Below, one piece after another: positions 6,394 through 10,941 of a DNA stretch of 10,941 nt. Numbering within the stretch: position 1 is the stretch's first letter; the number at the start of each line of letters is the position of its first letter. The notes under the pieces were generated by a model. It did no database searches. It saw only the letters and a program-made list of their open reading frames with translations, and was not told the origin of the DNA. Source of the DNA: Sporomusaceae bacterium (lineage in GTDB: Bacteria > Bacillota_C > Negativicutes > Sporomusales_B > UBA7701); the NCBI GenBank assembly GCA_022839045.1, contig JALHDI010000094.1, positions 1-10,941 on the forward strand, read 5' to 3'. Made by a program: the position numbers and the translations under genes.

Positions 6394-7173
6394 ATGCTGC
6401 TGGTTTTTGACGTAGGCAATACCAACATCGTCCTCGGCGTCTATGACGGCGACGAGCTGCTCCATCACTGGCGGATATCGACCGACCGCCTGAAGACGGC
6501 CGACGAGTACGGCGTGCTGGTGAAGAATCTTTTCGACCATCGCGGCATTAGCCTGTCGACCATCGACGCGGCGATAATCTCGTCCGTCGTGCCGCCCCTG
6601 ATGGCGCCGCTGACCCGCATGACGCAGCGCTACTTCGGCGTCGACCCGCTGGTGGTCGGCCCCGGCATCAAGACGGGCATGGTCATCAAGTACGAGAACC
6701 CGCGGGAGGTGGGCGCCGACCGCATCGTGAACGCCATCGCCGCGTACGAGAAGTACGGCGGGCCGGTGATTATCGTCGATTTCGGCACCGCCACCACTTT
6801 CTGCGCCGTCGACAGGGGCGGCGACTACCTGGGCGGCGCCATCGCCCCGGGCATCGGCATCTCCACCGAGGCGCTGTTCCAGCGGGCCGCCAAGCTGCCG
6901 AGGATCGAGCTGGCCAAGCCGCGGACGGTCATCTGCCGCAACACGGTGGCCAGCATGCAGTCGGGGATCATCTTCGGCTTCGTCGGCCAGGTGGACGAGA
7001 TCGTGCGCCGCATGGAGCTCGAGATGGGCGAGCCGGTGGAGGTCGTCGCCACCGGCGGGCTGGCTAACCTGATCGCCCAGGAATCGGCGAAGATCAAGCA
7101 TGTCGACCATTTTTTGACGCTTGAAGGGCTGCGCATCATTTTCAACCGCAACTCCGCTGGGGCAGCCCGTTGA
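6394..7173 (+). CDS. coaX: Type III pantothenate kinase
   Basis: The enzyme phosphorylates pantothenate to 4'-phosphopantothenate, the first committed step of CoA synthesis. The type III enzyme belongs to the ASKHA fold and usually needs a monovalent cation and escapes CoA feedback. The 259 residues are the usual length. Signatures are FDVGNTN (5-11, phosphate loop), GPGIKTGM (89-96), [10 protein letters not shown] (105-114, including catalytic D109), VDFGTATTF (128-136), GGAIAPGI (147-154) and ATGGLA (219-224). The ATG lies 6 nt after GGGGAG (6382-6387). It comes after bioY, separated by a repeat element, and may read through from the birA promoter or use a weak promoter of its own. Its role follows directly from panC/panD upstream. 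A tandem repeat and an intrinsic terminator follow the stop. Confidence 0.98.
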   Translation: MLLVFDVGNTNIVLGVYDGDELLHHWRISTDRLKTADEYGVLVKNLFDHRGISLSTIDAAIISSVVPPLMAPLTRMTQRYFGVDPLVVGPGIKTGMVIKYENPREVGADRIVNAIAAYEKYGGPVIIVDFGTATTFCAVDRGGDYLGGAIAPGIGISTEALFQRAAKLPRIELAKPRTVICRNTVASMQSGIIFGFVGQVDEIVRRMELEMGEPVEVVATGGLANLIAQESAKIKHVDHFLTLEGLRIIFNRNSAGAAR

Positions 7174-7174
7174 T

Positions 7175-7301
7175 AAGCGAAACTTGGCGCGGGCGGTTAG
7201 CCCGCGCCTTAGTTGAGCTATCCGCGCCGAAGGCGTGGGAAAGCGAAACTTGGCGCGGGCGGTTAGCCCGCGCCTTGGTTGAGCTATCCGCGCCGAAGGC
7301 G
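7175..7301. repeat. 66-bp palindromic unit duplicated in tandem
   Basis: Two adjacent copies start at 7175 and 7241 (period 66 bp). They are identical over the first ~61 bp except for one A/G change. Each contains a perfect 9-bp hairpin, GGCGCGGGC with GCCCGCGCC and a GGTTA loop (7186-7208 and 7252-7274). Each also ends with a short CGCC-GAA-GGCG hairpin. The array begins one base after the coaX stop and ends just before the terminator, so it lies in the coaX 3' untranslated region. Because 66 is divisible by three, a frame stays open through it. I consider that frame non-coding, because it has no RBS and no protein-like composition. Confidence 0.85.
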
Positions 7302-7311
7302 TTGCTCTTTT

Positions 7312-7338
7312 CCCCCGTCCTTCCGGGCGGGGGCTTTT
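7312..7338 (+). terminator. Intrinsic terminator of coaX
   Basis: CCCCCGTCC (7312-7320) pairs with GGGCGGGGG (7325-7333) over nine pairs including one G-U, with a TTCC loop. CTTTT follows (7334-7338). A strong GC stem with a short U-tract ends the coaX transcript before dusB. Confidence 0.85.
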
Positions 7339-7361
7339 CGTGTCCGCCGGAGGAATTAGGT

Positions 7362-7390
7362 TTGTTTGCTGCGAATTGTGTTAATAATAC
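7362..7390 (+). promoter_or_regulatory. Possible dusB promoter
   Basis: TTGTTT (7362-7367), a 17-nt spacer, and TAATAC (7385-7390) form a plausible but weak promoter between the coaX terminator and dusB. A promoter is expected here because the terminator isolates dusB. A small hairpin, CCGGG with CCCGG (about 7390-7405), lies in the leader. Confidence 0.3.
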
Positions 7391-7426
7391 CGGGTGTTCC
7401 CCCGGATCGAGAATAGGAGTGATTAC

Positions 7427-8410
7427 ATGCTGATCGGCGCGGTTGCCGTCGCCGAGCCGGCGGTGGTGCTGGCCCCCATGGCCGGCGTTACCGATCTGCC
7501 TTTCAGGCTGCTGGCGAAAGAGATGGGCTGCAGCCTGCTGTACTCGGAGATGGTGAGCGACAAGGGCTTGCTGCACAATAATTGTCATACGCTCGATATG
7601 CTGCGGGTCGACGACCGGGAACGGCCGGTGGCGGTGCAGATATTCGGCTCGGAGCCGGCGGCGATGGCCGCCGCGGCCCGCATCGTCGCGCGGGCGGGCG
7701 CCGATATCATCGATATCAACATGGGCTGCCCGACGCCGAAGATCGTGAAGAACGGCGAGGGCTCGGCCCTTATGCGCCGCCCGGAACTGGCCAGGGATAT
7801 CCTGGCCGCGGTGGTGGACGCGGTGGCGGTGCCGGTGACGGTGAAGATCCGCAAGGGCTGGGACGAGGAGTCGGTGAACGCGGTGGAGGTCGCCGCGCTC
7901 GCCGAGCAGGCCGGGGTGGCCGCCATCGCCGTCCATGGGCGGACCCGCGAGCAGTTCTACTCCGGGACGGCCGACTGGGAGATTATCCGCCGCGTCAAGG
8001 AGCGGGTGAGCATCCCGGTGATCGGCAACGGCGACGTCCGTACGCCCCAGGATGCGGAGCGGCTGCTGGCCCTGACCGGCTGTGACGCCGTCATGGTGGG
8101 GCGGGCCGCGCAGGGCAATCCGTGGATTTTCCGCCAGATCGGCCACTACCTGGCGGGCGGCGGGACGTTGCCGCTGCCGTCGCTGGCTGAGCGGCTGGAG
8201 GTGCTTGCCCGCCACTTGGCGATGCTGATCGCGCATAAGGGCGAGCATATCGCCATCCGGGAAATGCGCCGCCACGCCGCCTGGTATACCAAGGGGCTGC
8301 CGCGGGCGGCGGAGATCCGCCTGCGGCTGAACCAGGCGGAAAGCCGCGGGGATTTCGCCCGTATTTTGGCGGCTTTGAGCGGCCGCAGGGAAGGGAGTGA
8401 CGGCGAATGA
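7427..8410 (+). CDS. dusB: tRNA-dihydrouridine synthase, DusB family
   Basis: This FMN enzyme reduces specific uridines of the tRNA D-loop to dihydrouridine with NAD(P)H. The 327 residues form a TIM-barrel catalytic domain plus a C-terminal helical tRNA-binding domain (about 245-327). Motifs are LAPMAGVTDLPFR (15-27), DINMGCPTPKIVKNGEGSAL (96-115, with catalytic C101), VKIRKGW (139-145), AVHGRTREQFYSG (168-180), IGNGDV (199-204) and VGRAAQGNPWIF (224-235). The family is called by the GCPTPKI and GRTR-QFY-G patterns. I chose the ATG at 7427, after AGGAGTG, over an upstream GTG at 7394 that adds residues atypical for the family. The stop overlaps the ATG of the next gene (ATGA), so that gene is probably co-translated with it. 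Confidence 0.95.
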   Translation: MLIGAVAVAEPAVVLAPMAGVTDLPFRLLAKEMGCSLLYSEMVSDKGLLHNNCHTLDMLRVDDRERPVAVQIFGSEPAAMAAAARIVARAGADIIDINMGCPTPKIVKNGEGSALMRRPELARDILAAVVDAVAVPVTVKIRKGWDEESVNAVEVAALAEQAGVAAIAVHGRTREQFYSGTADWEIIRRVKERVSIPVIGNGDVRTPQDAERLLALTGCDAVMVGRAAQGNPWIFRQIGHYLAGGGTLPLPSLAERLEVLARHLAMLIAHKGEHIAIREMRRHAAWYTKGLPRAAEIRLRLNQAESRGDFARILAALSGRREGSDGE

Positions 8411-9366
8411 TGCCGATTTTGCCCGTGGCGAACGGGATTTTGCCGCGGCCGGGCGGCGGGCGGGTCACCGGCGTGTTTGTTCTCGAACAGGGCGGCGAGC
8501 CGCTGGCGAGGACGGGAGCGGGGCGGGACGTGCTGGTCTGCCCCTGGGTGACCGAGGACGGGGGGCTTTACCCGGTGGGGGTGGCGGCCCGGATTTTGAA
8601 TATCGGCTCCCATACGGCCGTCGACGCCGCCGGCCAGGAGCTGCCCGTTCTGACGGTGACGCTGGAAGGGCGGGGGCATGCTCGCTGGCACACCCTCAAG
8701 GCGGTGGGCGGCCTTGTCGCTTCGCAGGATGTGGAGGCCGTCGATATCAGGTCGATGCGCCGGGATTATCCGGCCATATCGGGGGCGGGGTGGCTGCCGG
8801 CCGGCGGTTACACTGAGTTCCGCGACCCGACGGATATTCCGGTGACGATCTACGGCGCCGATATCGAGACAGGGAAGACGGTCAGCATCGCCGCCAACCT
8901 CGGCGGCCTCGTCGGCCAGGAGCAGGCGCATACCATCGAGCACGGCGTCATCCGGGCCCTGCGCACTTACGGGCTGTGCACGCCCCGGACGCTGCTCGAT
9001 TCGCTCGTCAGGGAGACGGCCGAGCTTAAGCGGTCGGTCGAGCTCGGCCTGCGTTTCGCGCTGCCGGAGATCATCGGCCGTACGGGGACGGGCGCCTGCG
9101 GCAACCAGATGACCAATCTCGCCCAGTTTTACCTGGCGCGGGAATTCATCGACAATGTCGCCGCCGGCAAGTCTTTCGGCCGGTCGCTTTCGGACGCCAG
9201 GCGGCGGACGATGTCGCAGCTGACCGGCGAGCTGGGGATCACGATGCAGCGTGATCTCATGGTGCTCCAGGGCCTCAAGAAGGGGATGAGCCACGACGAT
9301 ACCCGCCTGCGGGTCGAAACGGGCAAACGGGTGATCGGCAGATTCCCCGTGGACCCCTGGGGTTGA
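8407..9366 (+). CDS. Conserved-looking protein of unknown function with HTIEH motif
   Basis: The 319-residue protein is translationally coupled to dusB through ATGA. GGGAG (8393-8397) lies 9 nt before the ATG. No signal peptide or membrane segment is visible, so it is probably cytoplasmic. I do not recognise the family. The N-terminal half (about 1-150) looks beta-rich. The C-terminal half is helical and contains EQAHTIEHGVIRALRTYGLC (172-191) and TGTGACGNQMTNLAQFYLAR (226-245). H175, E178 and H179 form an HxxEH pattern like the zinc site of the LuxS/M16 metallohydrolase folds, and C191 and C231 could be further ligands. This is only a motif resemblance. Base composition and strand agree with neighbours, and the frame is long and intact, so the gene is real. 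Confidence 0.85.
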   Translation: MMPILPVANGILPRPGGGRVTGVFVLEQGGEPLARTGAGRDVLVCPWVTEDGGLYPVGVAARILNIGSHTAVDAAGQELPVLTVTLEGRGHARWHTLKAVGGLVASQDVEAVDIRSMRRDYPAISGAGWLPAGGYTEFRDPTDIPVTIYGADIETGKTVSIAANLGGLVGQEQAHTIEHGVIRALRTYGLCTPRTLLDSLVRETAELKRSVELGLRFALPEIIGRTGTGACGNQMTNLAQFYLAREFIDNVAAGKSFGRSLSDARRRTMSQLTGELGITMQRDLMVLQGLKKGMSHDDTRLRVETGKRVIGRFPVDPWG

Positions 9367-9390
9367 TTGGGATTAATTGGAAACATTTGC

Positions 9391-9450
9391 TTGTGAAAGG
9401 CAAAAAAAAATGCTAAAATGAGTATGTACACAATGTTGTGCACATATAAT
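9391..9450 (+). promoter_or_regulatory. Promoter with 20-bp palindromic operator for the HTH operon
   Basis: The promoter is TTGTGA (9391-9396), a 17-nt A-rich spacer, and TAAAAT (9414-9419), with start predicted near 9426. At 9425-9444 a palindrome sits on the start site: TGTACACAA, TG, TTGTGCACA, with one mismatch between arms. A second -10-like TATAAT (9445-9450) follows directly, but no good -35 matches it. A protein bound here should block initiation. The HTH protein encoded 18 nt after the TATAAT is the obvious candidate (autoregulation), by inference. Confidence 0.75.
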
Positions 9451-9467
9451 ATGGGGGAGCGAACGAT

Positions 9468-9989
9468 ATGCTCCGGCGCATCGGCGACAAGATCATTAAC
9501 CCGCAGAAAATCCATAAGGTGATCGACGAAGTGCTCGAAATGCGCGGCCGCGGCCTTTCGCAGCAGGAAATCGCCAACCGGGTGGGGATCGACCGCACGG
9601 TGATCTCCCGCCTGGAGACGCTGGGGGAGGTCCGCAAGGGCGGGCGCATCGCGCTCATCGGTTTCCCGATCAAGAATTGCGACGAGCTGGCGGCGATGGC
9701 CAGGCAGGAAGGGGTGGACTACTGCCTGCTCCTATCCGAGAAGGAACGGTGGGATTTCGTCGAGAGCAAAAGCGGCGTCGAGCTTTTCAACACGATCATG
9801 GAGATCATCGGCACCCTCCGCTCGTACGATCTTGTCATTATCATCTGTTCCAATATGCGCATCAAGCTTATCGAAGCACTGCTGGACAAGGATGTTATCG
9901 GCGTGCAGATCGGCGAATCCCCAATCAACGAGGATAAGTACGTGAAACCAGAATCGATACGCGCGATCATCCGCCAGCTGCATTTCTAG
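9468..9989 (+). CDS. Small HTH transcriptional regulator
   Basis: The 173-residue protein has an N-terminal helix-turn-helix (about 28-52; LSQQEIANRVGIDRTVISRLE) and a C-terminal alpha/beta domain. The latter begins RIALIGFPIKNCDELAAMA (60-78) and contains DLVIIICSNMRIKLIEALL (121-139) and VIGVQIGESP (143-152). The alternating strands suggest a ligand- or nucleotide-binding fold, but no Walker or Rossmann signature is visible and the effector is unknown. The ATG lies about 8 nt after GGGGGAG. It is the first gene of an operon with its own promoter and a palindromic operator at the start site, and the dehydrogenase-like gene begins 14 nt downstream. It probably controls itself and its neighbours in response to their metabolite. 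No named regulator is assigned. Confidence 0.88.
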   Translation: MLRRIGDKIINPQKIHKVIDEVLEMRGRGLSQQEIANRVGIDRTVISRLETLGEVRKGGRIALIGFPIKNCDELAAMARQEGVDYCLLLSEKERWDFVESKSGVELFNTIMEIIGTLRSYDLVIIICSNMRIKLIEALLDKDVIGVQIGESPINEDKYVKPESIRAIIRQLHF

Positions 9990-10003
9990 CCGGGAGGCCC
10001 GTC

Positions 10004-10909
10004 ATGAAAAGGATCGTCAGCATCAGCCTGGGCTCCGCCAAGCGCGACCACCAGGTGGTGAGGGAGTTTGGCGGCGAGAGTTTTGTGATCGAACGCATCG
10101 GTACCGACGGCGACAAGGATAGGGCGATCGCGCTTATCCGCGCCCTGGACGGCAAGGTGGACGCCTTCGGCCTGGGCGGTACCGATTTGTATATCTATGC
10201 CGGCCCGCGGCGCTATACTTTCCGCGACACCGCCCGCATCGCGGCCGCAGCCCGCGTAACGCCGGTCGTCGACGGCAGCGGCATCAAGAATACCCTGGAG
10301 CGGCGCGTCATCCGCTTTCTGGAGAAGAAGCGCGCCATGAGCTTCGCCGGCAAGAAGGTGCTGGTGGTGTGCGCCGTCGACCGTTTCGGCCTGGCCGAGG
10401 CGCTGGCGGAGGCAGGGGCGCGGACGGTGTTCGGCGATCTGATGTACGGCCTGGGACTGCCGTTTCCCCTGCACTCGCTCGCGGCCCTCGACCGGCTGGC
10501 CCGTATCGTCGCTCCGCTGATAACCCGCCTGCCGACCAGCGCGTTCTATCCCACCGGCGACCGCCAGAACGAATCCCGTCCCCGGTACGGCAGCTATTTC
10601 CGGGAAGCCGATGTCGTGGCCGGCGACTTCCATTTTATCCGGCGCTATATGCCGCCCGACCTGACCGCCAAGACGATCATCACCAATACCGTAACCCAGG
10701 CTGACGAGGAGCTGCTGCGGGAGAACGGAGTCGCGACCCTGGTTACCACGACCCCGGAGATGGGCGGTCGTTCGTTCGGCACCAACGTGCTCGAGGCGGT
10801 GCTGATCGCCGTCGCCGGCAAGCGCCCGGAGGAGATGACGGCCGAACAGTACGGCCTGTTGCTCGAGGAAATGAACATCGAACCGCGGATTAAAGCGTTG
10901 AATGAGTAG
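10004..10909 (+). CDS. Dehydrogenase-like protein ('quinate 5-dehydrogenase' type)
   Basis: The 301-residue cytoplasmic protein resembles proteins commonly labelled quinate/shikimate 5-dehydrogenase in Bacillota (recalled similarity, not searched). The N-terminal part (1-110) begins MKRIVSISLGSAKRDHQV and contains AFGLGGTDLYIY (54-65). The central segment GKKVLVVCAVDRFGLAEAL (116-134) has the strand-turn-helix shape of a Rossmann unit but lacks GxGxxG, so the cofactor is uncertain. Later landmarks are TGDRQNESRPRYGSYF (184-199), ADVVAGDFHF (202-211) and TTTPEMGGRSFGTNVLEA (248-265). No shikimate dehydrogenase catalytic Lys/Asp pair is evident, so the usual name should be treated with caution. 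GGGAGG lies 6 nt before the ATG. It is co-transcribed with the HTH regulator and a following gene that starts 13 nt later. Confidence 0.82.
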   Translation: MKRIVSISLGSAKRDHQVVREFGGESFVIERIGTDGDKDRAIALIRALDGKVDAFGLGGTDLYIYAGPRRYTFRDTARIAAAARVTPVVDGSGIKNTLERRVIRFLEKKRAMSFAGKKVLVVCAVDRFGLAEALAEAGARTVFGDLMYGLGLPFPLHSLAALDRLARIVAPLITRLPTSAFYPTGDRQNESRPRYGSYFREADVVAGDFHFIRRYMPPDLTAKTIITNTVTQADEELLRENGVATLVTTTPEMGGRSFGTNVLEAVLIAVAGKRPEEMTAEQYGLLLEEMNIEPRIKALNE

Positions 10910-10922
10910 GAGGTATTAAGCA

Positions 10923-10941
10923 GTGGAAAAATTCGCTTTTA
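10923..10941 (+). CDS. Start of a further gene (partial, six codons)
   Basis: A GTG at 10923 follows the strong site AGGAGGT (10908-10914) by 8 nt, and the frame reads MEKFAF to the window edge. From memory, genes beside such dehydrogenase-like proteins sometimes encode acyl-ACP-reductase/shikimate-dehydrogenase-like proteins with a similar N-terminus. Six residues cannot establish that. The spacing makes it the third gene of the operon beginning at 9468. Confidence 0.7.

Noticed and set aside
6153..6410. 85-codon frame between bioY and coaX
   Set aside because: It consists of the inverted-repeat element and ends inside coaX, with no RBS.
7205..7240. tRNA-like D-arm on the minus strand (GGATAGCTCAA)
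   Set aside because: No acceptor stem, anticodon arm or T-arm could be built around it, and it repeats with the 66-bp unit.
7175..7301. CRISPR-like array
   Set aside because: There are only two directly abutting copies, with no unique spacers.
7170..7433. 87-codon frame with a repeated peptide (ETWRGRLARALVELSAPKA)
   Set aside because: The repeat is explained by a 66-bp DNA palindrome whose length is divisible by three, and the frame crosses a terminator.
8929..8943. Calling the HTIEH protein LuxS or an M16 peptidase
   Set aside because: Only the five-residue motif matches. Length, N-terminal half and flanking sequence do not support either name, so it is kept as a finding only.

Overview
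The window is GC-rich DNA (by eye above 60% G+C) from a bacterium with strong GGAGG-type ribosome-binding sites and Firmicutes-like gene content: birA-bioY, panCD, type III pantothenate kinase (coaX) and dusB. I infer a Bacillota member, possibly a Negativicutes/Sporomusaceae-type diderm. The sequence does not fix the taxon.

Layout. (1) Positions 1-2800, minus strand: an OmpR-type response regulator and its sensor kinase overlap by 4 bp. They are followed by a secreted protein with two ~77-residue repeats that runs off the left edge. The gap before the secreted gene holds a near-consensus PhoB-type Pho box placed 10 nt from a -10 element, so this looks like a phosphate-responsive PhoR/PhoB pair with at least one target gene. 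(2) 2801-3061: divergent intergenic region with the regulator's -10 and a terminator-like hairpin in front of panC. (3) 3062-7173, plus strand: a cofactor block. panC and panD make pantothenate, coaX phosphorylates it as the first step to CoA, birA attaches biotin and represses biotin genes, and bioY imports biotin. The birA promoter carries an evident BirA operator. (4) Two related ~180-bp inverted-repeat elements (MITE-like) occupy the panD-birA and bioY-coaX gaps. A 66-bp palindromic unit is tandemly duplicated between the coaX stop codon and a strong intrinsic terminator. (5) 7427-9366: dusB, translationally coupled to a 319-residue protein of unknown function. (6) 9391-10941: a new transcription unit with a clear sigma-A-type promoter and a 20-bp palindromic operator at the predicted start site. 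It encodes a small HTH regulator, a protein of the kind usually labelled quinate 5-dehydrogenase, and the first six codons of a further gene.

Most of the window is ordinary housekeeping. The parts least explained by known biology are the Pho-box-driven secreted repeat protein, the 319-residue dusB partner with an HTIEH motif, the palindrome-controlled HTH/dehydrogenase-like operon, and the two families of intergenic repeats.
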